Assembly: GCA_910591455.2 (NCBI GenBank)
Contig: OU342809.1
Coordinates: 23,390,349-23,454,348, forward strand
DNA from: Pholis gunnellus
Taxonomy: Eukaryota > Chordata > Actinopteri > Perciformes > Pholidae
DNA: 64,000 nt
Reading direction: 5' to 3'
Position numbers and translations under genes: made by a program. The notes under the pieces are model-generated. The model searched no databases, was not told the origin of the DNA, and saw nothing but the letters and a program-made list of their open reading frames with translations. Below are positions 1 through 11,873 of the stretch, one piece after another; position 1 is the stretch's first letter, and each line of letters opens with the position of its first letter.

Positions 1-785
1 GCACGTATACAGAGTGTTTCTGGGCGAAAAATACCACGTATTAGCTTTTTACAAAACTTTCAATCATCTACAACCTCGTCGACAAAACCACTTTATCGTT
101 TATTGTATTGGTCTTCAACTGTCATGGAATAGTTGCTCAACTTCTTTAATAACCATATATATATAGATATATATATATATCTATATATAGATATATATAT
201 ATATATATCTACCAATGATAGGAAGTACAGCTCCAACACTATTATGCAAGTAAAAAGCCATTTTAAAACAACATTTTTAGCAAATTTGGGCTAACTTGCA
301 TGTGACAGCTCTTCGAAGTAGATGCAAAACTACTTGAAACTCATGTGATCAAGTCTATTTATAGTAATTATATTAATTTCAAGTGTGCTACAAATTTAAT
401 AACTTGCTAAATGTGAGCTACATCCGTTTTTGAATGAAAATTTTTAAAAAGATATGTAATTTACGTAAAATTAACATCTTATGCAGGACTTCAACAACAA
501 GCAACTGCATGGAAGTATCTGAGTAAACAAGACTGCTTCGTGATGACACTGTCAAACTATTTAAACTCTCACACATACACACAGGCCTGGAGGTTAACTA
601 AGAATGTAATTGCAATTCAATCATGTTGTCACACACAGAATTCCTGAAATACCGTTTTCTCATACACAGCCAATGGTGATCTATTGAGATAACAGTGTCA
701 TCATCAAAGTTTCATGCTCAAAGGTCGTTTTGTTTTGTGAGGAGCTTTGGATATATTTTTCTATGAGTTTTTCTTGTGTGTGCAG
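1..785 (+). other. spon1: spon1 intron (3' part)
   Basis: AT-rich intron sequence with a degenerate (TA)n tract at about 154-209. No other feature is recognised. Confidence 0.7.
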
Positions 786-861
786 GGAGAGCAGTGCAAC
801 GTGGTCCCGGACACCATAGACGACATCGTCGCTGATATTGGACAGGGGGAGAAGGAGGAAG
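786..861 (+). CDS. spon1: spon1 exon: junction of spondin domain and TSR region
   Basis: The acceptor is tgcag before GGAGAGCAG and the donor is G|GTACAG. It encodes GEQCNVVPDTIDDIVADIG followed by acidic residues, the spacer that leads into the TSR array. It is 76 bases, starting in phase 0 and ending in phase 1. It is the most 5' exon visible; bases 1-785 before it are intron. Confidence 0.9.
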
Positions 862-3667
862 GTACAGTAAATACACACACACACACACAAATGAAATGGG
901 AGTAGGGTGGACATTGAACTGGTTTCTGTGGTCATTTGAGTGGTACGAAAGGAAACGGCGATTGTTGCTAGTTGTTATGAAGACAACACACGTCAGTGGG
1001 GCGGTACAAAGTGATTTGTCGCAGCTGGCCGGGAAGAGAGTGGACGCAGCTCCGGAGACGGATGGTTGGCTAGTTAGCTAGGTAGCCTGAAAAGTGTGGT
1101 GGAATTAGCTAGCTAACTGGCCAACTCCGCTAGTAACGAAGCATTAAGTTGTTGAAGTTGTTTTTCTGTTTAGTTTATACGGAAGTCAGCCGGCTACAAC
1201 GGTTGCAGTGGCAACGGTACACATAAAATGGCCCCGGTTCTAGCCATCCTGCTACGTTCATTTGGTTGGAAAATGTACTTTTACTCTGATTCAATTACTG
1301 TAAACACACCTTTTCTTGGTTAAAGTTATTCAGGGAAAGACCCTAACAAGGTATAATGGATTCACTTTAAGGGCTTGATGGAGTGTTTTATTCAGACCCT
1401 GTCAGTACGTGATATTGCATTCCTTTATGTTCTTTGAACTCTTCAGTTCACTATGTGTGTGCAAATCATTCACGCTAACTATCCACTTCCAGACCGAGCG
1501 GATACCGTGGGGATTCAGGGACGTGTGGCGCTCCAGGACACACACACATAGCTCATTACAGACACAACTGGTTTAGATAGAGTCACAGATGGGCTCAGGT
1601 CAGGTCATCAGAACACAGAGAGAAGAAGTCCTGTCCCGATCAACCACCTGATATATACTTTATATCCCGCCATGGATCACAGATCCTGTCACTCTTGGAC
1701 GATGTTTCAGCAGTACTGCATACGAAATCAGTATACAATGTATATGCAAAATGTTCACTGTTAGAGTATTTCATTATATATTTTATACATATTATTTATT
1801 TAAGATTTATACCACTTTTCATGAATGAAAATGTCAGCCTAGTCTCCTGAAACCAACATTCCTATACAACAAATTGCAAACTGCATTATAAATGACTTTT
1901 CGAGGGTTTGTGACGTTCTTCAAAAACATTTGTACTCGTACTCTGCGGGAGTCTGCGTAGGAAAGAGTGCCGAACAAACACTTCAGGACTTTCACCCAGG
2001 AGACCTCCATGTCCTGTGTGAAATAAAAAGACGTTTACTTATTTTAAGTACGAAACTTAAATTAGGTAACAAACATACGTATTTCAAGCCGCACCATGTT
2101 CTTTTACGAAACATAACCAAGAAAGTTCGTAGTGTTTTTCTTTTGCTTGAATTTACAAAGTTAACCACATGTTCAAAACTGCGACCATGAAGAAAAAATA
2201 CGTACGGAAAAAACTGGTAGAAACACTTTTGATTTCCACCGTGGTCGGACAATACATCACACAAGTTAGTTCTTTTCTAGCAAGAACCGGGATCAGCACT
2301 GTGACCTTAAAACCTGCCAAATGAGCTGTCCCCTGCCTGCTTGTTAACCAGCAGATGGGCTAAACAAGACAGACCAGTGCGTGACGGTGTTTGTGTCGTA
2401 CATTGGCGCTGGAGCTTAGAGCCTATTTTAAGTGGCCTCGGGAAGGGGGCAGCATTTTGCCCACGTTGCAGAATTTCTTAACGAGAATCTCCCGCCGGCT
2501 AATAAATGTCTTCCTCGGTCAGACATAGACCATTTGCTCCTTTCCCTCCTCTCTTACTCTTGCATGTCCTCTCCTTCTCCGCTATCTCCCGTCTTCTCTG
2601 TGTGAGATGACACTACCAAGACGAGGCCGGTCCCTTTTTGTTCCACTGCGGAGCCTCAATGCTTTCACTTACCCATCAGCCCCGTCTGTCCTCTTCCCTT
2701 CCTCTCTGCATCTCCGGCTCCTTTGTTCCCTCATTCTCCTCTTGTCATTACACGTTATCCCAGAGAATTGCACCCGCTCAAGGTTCGTCCCAGAGGCCTG
2801 ACGGTATATTCTCTCTCGCATCTCTCTCTCCCTCAATTTCTCTGGCTCTCTGAACCCCCGAGAGAGCACTTTTAATTGAAGCCAGTCCCCCTGCTACTTC
2901 ATGGAGCTCCAGCTACCGCTGATAATTGGGCAAGACATTCACAAATCACACTCTGCTCTCCCCCTCCGCCCCTTCAGATGTCACTCGGTGGCCTCTTGTG
3001 GTCCAGTACCTGCAGTAATCACCTGTGGGTACGATGTAAAATAATCAGTGTCAGCCCAAAGGACATATCACAATGCCTCTTTTTCTTTGTTGGCTCCTGT
3101 GTTTCTCACTTAGATGACACACCAGAGACGTGCATCTACTCGGGCTGGTCTCCCTGGTCGGCCTGTAGCAGCGCGACATGCGAAAAGGGACGCCGGATGA
3201 GGCAGAGGATGCTGAAGGCCCAGCTGGACCTCAGCGTGCCGTGTCCCCACACCCAAGATTTCCAGCCCTGCATGGGGCCGGGATGCAGCATTGACGGTAA
3301 AAACACACACTTATGTACAGTTCAGTGTCCTTATCAGAAGTAAAGGTTGGGGAGTGTAGGGGGGTGGGGGGGTATAGTTGTTAATCACTGCACTTACTGG
3401 GAAAATGTAGGAAGGGAAGTCCTTGAGCAAGGCACTCCATTGTAGGTGGTGCTACGTAAGTGATCAGCGGCGCTTGTGCTGTGTTGATTTATTATTATAT
3501 ATGATTCATTTAAAATACGAAACAGCACAATGGTTAGCCACACTAACGGTGGTGGTCTACGGATGGTAACGGTTCAGACGTTCATGCTTTAAACAGGACG
3601 GATTAAAGCTGCACAATATTGGAAAAAAACTTTTCTGCCAAATATGATTTGATATGAAAAAATACAG

Positions 3668-3724
<57 letters not shown>

Positions 3725-6700
3725 CACACACAACCTCCCTTTCACGTTGTGAATACTGCGAGGTTCAGTAGTTGAAAACTATTTATTTTCCTTTCCGGAC
3801 TAAAGATCTCATTTAGCATCATTTCATGCCAATCAGATGTGACCGGGCTCATTAACATCTATAATATCAGTGAATACCATTCTAAATTGAAAAAAATGTT
3901 GCAGCCCTGACATAATTAGTGGCAGGCTTAACAGATATCCTCCATTGTCTTGTTCTTAATAGTATACAGGATACACATCAGTGGCGTGGCATGAGTTTTA
4001 CACTCGGCACTAGCTTTGGCCCCATACGGTACTGTAGGTAGCTCCATCCATCCATCCATCCATTTTCCTCCGCTTATCCGGGGTCGGGTCGCGGTGGCAG
4101 CAGGCCAAGCAGGCTGACCCAGACTTCCCTCTCCCCCGCAACATTTTCCATACTGGGGGATCCCGAGGCGTTCCCAGGCCAGCTGGGAGATATAATCCCT
4201 CCAGCGTGTTCTGGGTCTTCCCCGGGGTCTCCTCCCAGTTGGACGTGCCCGGAAAACCTCCAGTGGGACCGTCCAGGAGGCATCCTAATCAGATGCCCGA
4301 ACCACCTCAGCTGACTCCTTTCGATGCGAAGGAGTAGCGGCTCGACTCCAAGTTCCCTCCTGATGTCCGAGCTCCTTACCCTATCTCTAAGGCTGAGCCC
4401 GGCCACCCTACGGAGGAAACTCATTTCGGCCGCTTGTACCCGCGACCTTGTCCTTTCGGTCACGACCCAGAGTTCGTGACCATAGGTGAGGGTAGGAACG
4501 TAGGCCGACCAGTAAATTGAGAGCTTCGCCTTCCGGCTCAGCTCTCTCTTCACCAAGACGGTCCGGTGCAGCGCCTGCTTTACTGCTGCAGCCGCACCGA
4601 TCCGCCTGTCGATCTCCCGCTCCATCTTACCCTCACTCGTGAACAAGACCCCGAGATACTTAAACTCCTTCACTTGAGGTAGGCACTCCGTCCCCACCTG
4701 GAGGGAGCAATCCACCGGTTTCCGGCAGAGCACCATGGCCTCGGATTTGGAGGTGCTAACTCTCATCCCCGCCGCTTCACACTCAGCTGCAAACCGCCCC
4801 AATGAATGCTGGAGGTCAAGATCCGAGGAGGCCAACAGGACCACATCGTCTGCAAATAGCAGAGAGGTGATCCCGAGACCCCCGAACCTGACGTTCTCCA
4901 CCGCCCGGCTGCGCCTAGAAATCCTGTCCGTGAAAGTCACGAACAGGACCGGTGACAAAGGGCAGCCCTGGCGGAGGCCAACACCCACCGGGAACGTGTC
5001 TGACTTATTGCTGAGAATGCGGACACAGCTCCTACTGCAGTCGCACAGAGACCGGATCGCCCGTTGTAACGGGTCCGGCACCCCATACTCCCGCAGCACC
5101 CCCCACAAGAACCCCCGAGGGACCCGGTCGAAAGCCTTCTCCAAGTCCACAAAGCACATGTAGACTGGTTGGGCAAACTCCCAGAACCCCTCCAGTAGTC
5201 TTGCGAGGGTGAAGAGCTGGTCCACTGTTCCACGGCCGGGACGGAATCCGCACTGCTCCTCTTGAATCCGAGCTCCGTGTACTGTATATTTCCCGTTTTT
5301 GTAAATGAAAACAGAAGTATTTTGAAAGTATTTCTCATGTCAGGGAAACCACTGGGAGTGAATGTTGTCATTTGATCATCCCCGGCTCTCTAAAGCGCTA
5401 CACTTTGCACTCGGCGGTGTTGGCAGGACTCAGGTCCATGGGGACTAATGGTAGACATTAAACTTGTGTTTTTTAGGTTCATAAAATGTACCGGAATTCA
5501 CGAATATGTAGGATATTACTACAGTCAGGGCGCCCAATCTTTCAGTTATGTTCGGCGTGCGGCGTCAACCAAACGGTGGCCACCAGGAATATCCAAATAT
5601 TTTATAAACGTAGCCCCTTCGTCAAACAGACAAAGACTGCAGAGTGCGTTCTTATTAGTTCATCCCAAGTTCCTGTAACAATGTGAGAGTAACACGAATA
5701 ACAAAAACACCTTTTCATTAATATATGTATTTCACAATTGGAATTGCAGGTTGTGAATATACTGAATATACTCTGTGTATAATCACACACTTTAAACAAT
5801 ATGCTGAAAAACTATTATTTTTTCACCTCCAAACTCTATTGCATGACCACAAACACAATGGTATTATTGTCTTCTGTCCCACTTCATCGCACAAATTAGC
5901 ATTAAAAAAAAACAAAGACTGCATTTATTTTTTGTTGTAATCCTTGTTTTCCTTTGATCAGTGAGCCCTCAAAATAATAGGCAGATTGAAGCTCAGGTAT
6001 TCATCCTGTTGCGACTAAAACCCAAAGTGAATGGTTCATTTTGGCTGATCTGCAGGTGGAAACACAAAGCCGCTGCCTCATTTATATTTCATGGCCTAGT
6101 GGAATTGTTTGTGTAGCCATTGGGATTGTTGTTGTGAAGGATTATGCAACGCGTGCGTGAAGAAACAGGTGAAACAGAAGGAGCCAGGAGCTGACTGGGA
6201 AAGTCAGTGAAGCCCACACATACCTGAAGTTGATATAGTGACTTTGAGAGGATCTGTCACAAAATACAAATCCCTCATCACACAGTGTAAACATCGGTGA
6301 TTTGGATACCCTAATTACTTCACTGAAACATCAGATTATGTGGATCAGCTGTGTCCTCCTGTATCCCAGATGCCGAAAACCAGATATAAAATGTGTTTAT
6401 CTTTGACGTTAAAGAAATCGACCCACCATGTTGTTATGGTGGAGATAATAGGACTCGAGGATTGTGTGTGCTCATTAAGATGCAGAAACAAAGTGTAGTT
6501 GCGAAGACATGAACAACAACAACAAAGCAGAGATTCGCTGGAATCCAAGTATCAAATTGGACTAATCTTTTCCTGCATTTCTCGCTGTTGTCTGAGGAGA
6601 AACTTTTCTTTCTGAGTTCCGTCTTAGATGTCAGTTTGATGCTGTCTCACTCCGAGCAACGACCCCCCCGCCCCCCAAACAAACACACTCATAAACAAAA

Positions 6701-9700
6701 CCCCCAGGAGATGTCTTTTGTCCAATTTCCAGTTATCAGTTTCCCTCGCTCAGACACACACACACACACACACTCACTCCCACCTGTTCTTATCGATATA
6801 TCAGACAGCAATGGCTTTTTGCTGTGGAGCACCTCCTTTGTTTTCATTTAGAGCACCATTAGCGTGCGGTGGGAGATTGATAATTGCGAGGTTCGCGGAT
6901 TGATTGATGTTCCCGGGAAACACTTTGGCTCTCTGGAGGCCTCATTCGAGTTCGGAGATGCCCTTATCTTTTAGCAATACTTCGCTCAGTTCTGCTTTAT
7001 TAGGCGACAGCCGGTTGATTTATTAGAAATACTAAATGTGTTTTTTTATTTATTTATTTATTAGGCCAGTCTGTTGATTTCTCAATACAATTGTATTTAC
7101 ACGTGGCCTGTTCACTTTCACTATCTGCACCAGGGCTCCCCCTCTCAGAAGAGGTGTTTACTGAGACGGCATCAAAGGGATAGGGAGATCTCGAAGCGCA
7201 GTGCTGGCTAATAGTGATAAAATACACCAAAGTGGAGCCTTGTTAAAGCCAGAGAAGCTGCAGTTCACTTTTCAGCTGATATACCAGCCGGGGGTCATAC
7301 ATATTGACTTTCACTCCCTCAGGCCCACGCTGTGAATAGGACTGTCCTTCAGGCAACTTGCCTTATTAAAAAGAGAGCCAAAGCAGATTCTGAAGAAGAG
7401 CTTTTTATGAAAGTGGCAGCTTTGAGACTATTTAACAGTCTAAAACCCGAGAAGCTGTTAGAGGGGAGTCTGGTGTGGCATGAAGGAAGACTGTCCTGTA
7501 ACCGGAGCACCTGGGTTCAACCAAGTCCCCAAGGGGCGAAGCCAATTTTCGTGGTGGCCGAACCATGGAACCACAACTTCCAGGCCCATAGACTTACATT
7601 GGGACTTCCAAGTACAAAGACTTAAAGGAACAGTGTGTAACATTTAGGGGGGTTTATTGGCAGATATTTCATATAATATTCATTACTATGTTTTAATCAG
7701 TGTATAATCAGCCAAAACTAAGTATCGTTAAGTAAAAGAAAGTTATGTGGATGTCCAATCAGTGCTGATGGTAACTGCAGTCCACTGAAGAAGTGCGCTC
7801 TACATTCACATAGAAAGCTGATCCCTCCTGCTGCCGAGCCGTCCTGGCTTCTCCTACACGTACCAGGATGCATTGCAAGCGAGCGAGCATAGATTTTGCT
7901 GCTTCTGATAGATAAACAAAATAAACTAATACAGTTTCACTGAAGCAGCTATTCTCACACCCACACCAAGAAATATACCAATACGCCTATTGGCAGACTA
8001 AGAATATAATGTCCTCAGGTGAGGGAACCACTCAGGAACCGATCACAATGTCTTCCATGTTGCTCATCATGGCTGCCACTGCCAACATGCATTAACATCA
8101 TTAAAAAAAATAAAAAATCAGCTCCAATGTGCTTCTCTAGAGCTGAATCTGGTCTCATTATTTCTCTTCTCTCTTGAAATCCACATATGCAAATGATGAT
8201 ACCTTTTTTTATTTTTTAACACCTCAAGTACAAACCCGGAACCTTTTCTAATAATAAACCAGCAAAGAGAGAAGAAATGGAACTAAAATGTCAGGATGCT
8301 CCTCTGAAAGCGTCTCTTTTTTTTCCTGGTGGACAGAGCCCTCGACGTGTATGATGTCGGAGTGGATCAGCTGGTCGGCCTGCAGCGTGCCCTGTGGGAT
8401 GGGGATGAGGTCTAGAGAGCGGTATGTCAAACAGTACCCTGAGGACGGCTCGCTCTGCCAGCTCCAGACTGAGGAGACGGAGAAGTGTGTCGTCAACGAT
8501 GAATGCTGTGAGGCCTTTTTCTATTGTATTGCTGTGTGACTATGTCTATGTTTCTGTTGAGAATTTCAAAAACAATAATAATAATAATAATTTCATTTAT
8601 TTTTCAATTTCATCAGTGACTTCTTCCACGATGTAGTGACTTTGATTTGTTACCGTCTTTTCACATATGAACCATTATGCATATATGAGTTGTGTACATG
8701 TGTGTGTTTTTTTCATCTAAATAGGTACACTATTTACATTTTCTGCTGTAATCCCCAAAAAACAAAAACCTTGACAGGTTATTGAGCCAGTGAGTCGGTT
8801 CGGGTATACAAGCTCCCAAATTAACAAGCACTGTTCAGTTAGTTACGCTAAGTTTAGCAATCAATCCAAAACTGGACATCTCTGTGGTGGAACAATCGGC
8901 AAACACCGAAATACTAAATGTGTTTTTGGTGCTGTGTTCTTCTCCACAGCACCCAGCAACTGTGTGGTGAACGAGTGGGCTGAGTGGGACCCCTGCAGCG
9001 TAACCTGCGGCTTGGGCATGAGAAGACGCGAGCGCATGGTGATAATGGGCGCTGTAGACGGATCAATGTGCAAGACCGAGTTGGCAGAAGTGGAGAAATG
9101 CATGATGCCAGAATGCCGTAAGTCAAATGTATTTTCTTTCATTTCTTTGGTTTTATCATATTACATGTTTCTTTATGCCTGAACATGAGATCTCAGGAAC
9201 GCCCTGGATGGGAATTTAATTATATCTGGCACAAACACCCACTTGTGGCATGTTTCAACCAAGCAGTCTGGTTCAGTTTAGTTCGTTACACATAAGACGT
9301 TTTTTAGCAAAAGTTGTGGATTGTACCAATAATAAAGATAAAATAATGAAGTGATGACCTTATGGACAGACATGGATGTAAACTGCTACTTGACTGGTTT
9401 GCAGAGGCACAACCATGAGTCAGTAATTCTAGATACTACACATGAGCGTGAACCAGGTTCCAGCTTCATTACGTAATTAGCAATAATTAGCCCACTTAAC
9501 TGTAGCATGCATGCTTGCATACCTGTATTGTTTGCAGATAGCATCCCCTGCATGCTGTCGCCCTGGTCCGATTGGAGCGATTGCAGCGTGACGTGTGGGC
9601 TGGGCCTGCGAACGCGTCAGAGGATGCTGAAGTCGGATCCTGCGGGGTGCTCCGAGGAGCTGGAGCAGACGGAGAAGTGCATGCTTCCCGAGTGCCGTGA

Positions 9701-11202
9701 GTACCTGAAACACAGAGCTGCTGCTTTTTGATTCCTAACCGTCACAGAGAGGAGAGATCCAGAGAGGCAGCCTCGAACAACTTACTGCCCTGTACTTTCA
9801 GAATGATAGGTGCATTCACCTTAGCTTTTTAATTAAACTTGAACTTTTTTCCACAAACTGATTTATATACTGTCGCCCTAACTTCCCTGATACCTGCTTG
9901 TTTCCCGAGATATGGTTTGTGTTTGTAAGGTTTTGTTTCATATCTATTATTTTTACACTTGTTAATTTTGAGGTGTCATTCCTCATTTATTGCCTGTTTC
10001 ACTTTTTATCATGTTTCATTTACATTACGTTTTTCGGGTCGTCCCTCCATCCGTCCCATTCCCGTGAACGCGATATCTCTGGAACGCCTGGAGGGAATTT
10101 CTTTAAATTTGGCACCAACATGTCTTTGGCCCGAACACAATTTCACACTAATGTCTCACAGGATAAAATGATGAGGCCTTTTCTTTTGGCGGCTCTCTGC
10201 TCATCTTATTTCCATTGATCGCAGTAACGCTGCCTGTTTCGATTTCTGCCGGCATTATTGAGGACGAGACCGTCTTGTTTGAATAAACTTTTTGGGAAAT
10301 TGACAATGGACAAAACCAACCGCGGGTTTCCTGCACAAAGGACCATTAATGTAGTTACGTAGTGTGGATTAACACAAATGTGGTCTCACATTGTCCAGTG
10401 GTTACTGATGATTCATTACAGTGTACTGCATTCTGGGTAAGATGAATGCACATGACTCCTACATCTCTCACAAGTTCACTACAGCTTTCAGTGAAATGGA
10501 ATGACACCTCGAGGGAAGCGCAGAGGAACAGTTCAAATTGGAACATGCACGACTGACAAACATGATTTTGAGCTGATCAATCACTAGAAGAAATATGCCA
10601 CGAAATGTTTCCTATGCTTGTATTTGTTCATTGACGTTTAATTGTCTGGCCTCCTTTTCCCTCGTTCTCCATTCCTTTTCCGTTCTCCCTTCCAGCCGTC
10701 GACTGCATGGTCTCCGAGTGGTCCGAATGGTCCGAGTGCAACAAGTCCTGCGGCAAAGGACACACCATTCGGACCCGTATGGTCAAACTGGAGCCGCAGT
10801 TCGGAGGCAGCGCTTGTCCCGAGACCATCCAGAGGAAGAAGTGCAAGATCAGGAAGTGCCGGACGAAAGCAAAGGAGGAGAGAGGAGGTGGAGGCGGAGG
10901 TGCAGGAGGAGGAAAGAGAAGGAGACGGGGCAAACAGGGAAGAGACGCGGCAGCCGAGGAGCAGCCAGGTTGGTTGGGAACGATCTGTCACGTTAGCTTG
11001 ACTACATGAGAGCCAGAGTTGAGACCCTTCTGTTTCAGGTTGCAGGATGCAGCCGTGGACCGCCTGGACGGACTGCACCAAACCGTGTGAGGGGGGGATC
11101 CAGGAGCGCTTCATGGCGGCAAAGAAAAGAGCTAAAGGCGCCCTGACAGCTGGTTGCAAGGACCGGAAGGAGATCCGCGCCTGTAACGTTCATCCCTGCT
11201 AG
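786..11202 (+). CDS. spon1: F-spondin (spondin 1), C-terminal half, 7 exons
   Basis: Secreted extracellular-matrix glycoprotein of the floor plate and other tissues that guides axons and binds matrix through its thrombospondin type-1 repeats (TSRs). The joined exons 786-861, 3114-3296, 8337-8507, 8950-9117, 9538-9696, 10696-10968 and 11039-11202 total 1194 bases: 397 codons plus TAG. Every junction is AG/GT and every intron is phase 1. The protein runs from GEQCNVVPD through six TSRs to CNVHPC, which is the F-spondin C-terminus. The family is about 807 residues, so the reelin-N and spondin domains are upstream of the window. Oddities are a glycine-rich polybasic linker between TSR5 and TSR6 and CSVPCG in TSR2. 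Teleosts carry spon1a and spon1b; I cannot tell which this is. Confidence 0.96.
862..3113 (+). other. spon1: spon1 intron, 2.25 kb
   Basis: It starts with a (CA)n run at 873-889. A pyrimidine-rich stretch lies at about 2530-2860 (many TCTC/CTCC runs). The segment 1900-2290 looks like a dispersed fish repeat but I cannot name it. No coding exon is seen. Confidence 0.6.
3114..3296 (+). CDS. spon1: spon1 exon: TSR1
   Basis: It encodes TSR1 (window residues about 26-86): DDTPETCIYSGWSPW, then CSSATCEKG and RRMRQRMLK, ending GPGCSID. WSPW is a W-x-x-W C-mannosylation motif. The 183 bases are flanked by phase-1 introns. The donor is G|GTAAAA. Confidence 0.95.
3669..3722. repeat. (TA)n microsatellite
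   Basis: About 27 uninterrupted TA dinucleotides inside a spon1 intron. Confidence 0.95.
4046..5270 (-). mobile_element. 5'-truncated RTE/Rex3-like LINE with damaged RT ORF
   Basis: The minus strand encodes the last third of a non-LTR reverse transcriptase: FVDLEKAFDRVPR, LRQGCPLSPVLF, LLFADDVVLLA, ending LLPPRPDPG. It ends in GATG repeats (seen as CCATCCATCC on the + strand), the tail type reported for Rex3. It is nearly identical to the full-length copy at 32776-36135. Homology stops abruptly after GAATCCG at about 5270, so the copy is 5'-truncated. Two deletions relative to the full copy, 5 bases near 4150 and 1 base near 4271, shift and then restore the frame. AGCTCC at 4040-4045 and 5271-5276 may be a short target duplication. 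Confidence 0.88.
8337..8507 (+). CDS. spon1: spon1 exon: TSR2
   Basis: It encodes TSR2: EPSTCMMSEWISW, CSVPCGMGM, RSRERYVKQYPEDGS, ending VVNDEC. 171 bases, phase 1 to phase 1. The residue before the third cysteine is proline, where the O-fucose consensus C-x-x-S/T-C needs Ser or Thr. Confidence 0.95.
8950..9117 (+). CDS. spon1: spon1 exon: TSR3
   Basis: It encodes TSR3: SPSNCVVNEWAEW, CSVTCGLGM, RRRERMVI, ending KCMMPEC. 168 bases, phase 1 to phase 1. It keeps both the W-x-x-W motif and the CSVTCG O-fucose motif. Only 442 bases of intron separate it from TSR2. Confidence 0.95.
9185..9250. repeat. dispersed fish repeat fragment in spon1 intron
   Basis: The segment reads GAGATCTCAGGAACGCC, then a GGAATTT and a GGCACAAAC motif. 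It matches the one at 10045-10165, so both are pieces of one interspersed family, common in fish introns as I recall it. Confidence 0.5.
9538..9696 (+). CDS. spon1: spon1 exon: TSR4
   Basis: It encodes TSR4: HSIPCMLSPWSDW, CSVTCGLGL, RTRQRMLKSDPAGC, ending KCMLPEC. At 159 bases it is the shortest TSR exon, because the loop after RMLKS is about two residues shorter than in mammals as I recall the sequence. Flanking introns are phase 1. Confidence 0.95.
10045..10165. repeat. dispersed fish repeat fragment in spon1 intron
   Basis: Second member of the family at 9185-9250, starting GTGAACGCGATATCTCTGGA and continuing with the GGAATTTCTT and TTTGGCACC motifs. The two fragments lie in neighbouring spon1 introns in the same orientation. 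Confidence 0.5.
10696..10968 (+). CDS. spon1: spon1 exon: TSR5 plus basic linker
   Basis: It encodes TSR5 (VDCMVSEWSEW, CNKSCGKGH, IRTRMVKLEPQFGGSACPE, ending RKKCKIRKC). A roughly 35-residue linker follows with GGGGGGAGGG, then KRRRRGKQGR, then an acidic AAAEEQPG. TSR5 is strongly conserved, while the linker is low-complexity and unlike the mammalian one as I recall it. 273 bases, phase 1 to phase 1. Confidence 0.95.
11039..11202 (+). CDS. spon1: spon1 terminal coding exon: TSR6 and stop
   Basis: It encodes TSR6: GCRMQPWTAWTDC, TKPCEGGIQERF, KKRAKGALTAGC, ending ACNVHPC then TAG at 11200-11202. All six cysteines are present. The preceding intron is only 70 bases. CTKPCE lacks the O-fucose Ser/Thr. 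Confidence 0.95.
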
Positions 11203-11813
11203 GGGGTGGGGGGGTACTGTTGAGCTACAGAGGAGGGGGAGGGGAGCGACGGGTTGAATGCGTGAGGCGTCAAAAATATGGGTTTGTGTGATGAAGATGA
11301 TGGGAAAGCGTTTTTGTGTACAGGGAGGTGAGGTGAGGGGGGAGATGATGGGCTAGTTTAACACTTTCGAGACAAGATATGAGTTTAGGTAAGAAGAGGC
11401 GAAGGGAGGAGATGATAATGTGCTGTTTAGTAAAGCCATTGTAGGCATTTAGTTACCAGGGCTGACATTTACTTTAGACCACAATGGAAGTATTAGAGAG
11501 TCACGTCTGTGTCCTGCAAAAAAACTAAAAAAAACAACAACAAACAAACAGTAGTTTTACAGTAGTTCTGCCATTGAGGGTACGGGGCCCGAAATCTGCT
11601 TTGCTGAGAAACAAATCCCCACGGGAACCTGGGATTTCTGGACCGTGTCTGCTCGTAGCTGTAGTCTGCCATTGAAATGACATACAGGAATACAACTGAA
11701 TAAACTTGCTTCTGATTCGTACTCATGCTCAAATAGCTGTTGAGAATAGGTGTGAAGTAATCTGTAAATGACAGCAATGCAGAGGGTTCATCTCCCAGAG
11801 GTGTATTGGTGTG

Positions 11814-11873
<60 letters not shown>

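Larger units (their letters stand above)
3297..8336 (+). other. spon1: spon1 intron, 5.04 kb, containing mobile elements
   Basis: It contains a (TA)n tract (3669-3722), the 5'-truncated LINE (4046-5270), a (CA)n run (6752-6773) and a dispersed fish repeat beginning AAAGGAACAGTGTGTAACAT at about 7623. No additional exon is seen. Confidence 0.65.

Noticed and set aside
2876..3343. 155-codon frame starting upstream of the TSR1 exon
   Set aside because: Only 3114-3296 is coding. The N-terminal part is intron sequence before a clear tag acceptor, and the C-terminal part passes the GTAAAA donor.
10638..11159. Open - strand frame of 173 codons
   Set aside because: Antisense to the spon1 TSR5/TSR6 exons and crosses their intron; G+C-rich exon shadow.
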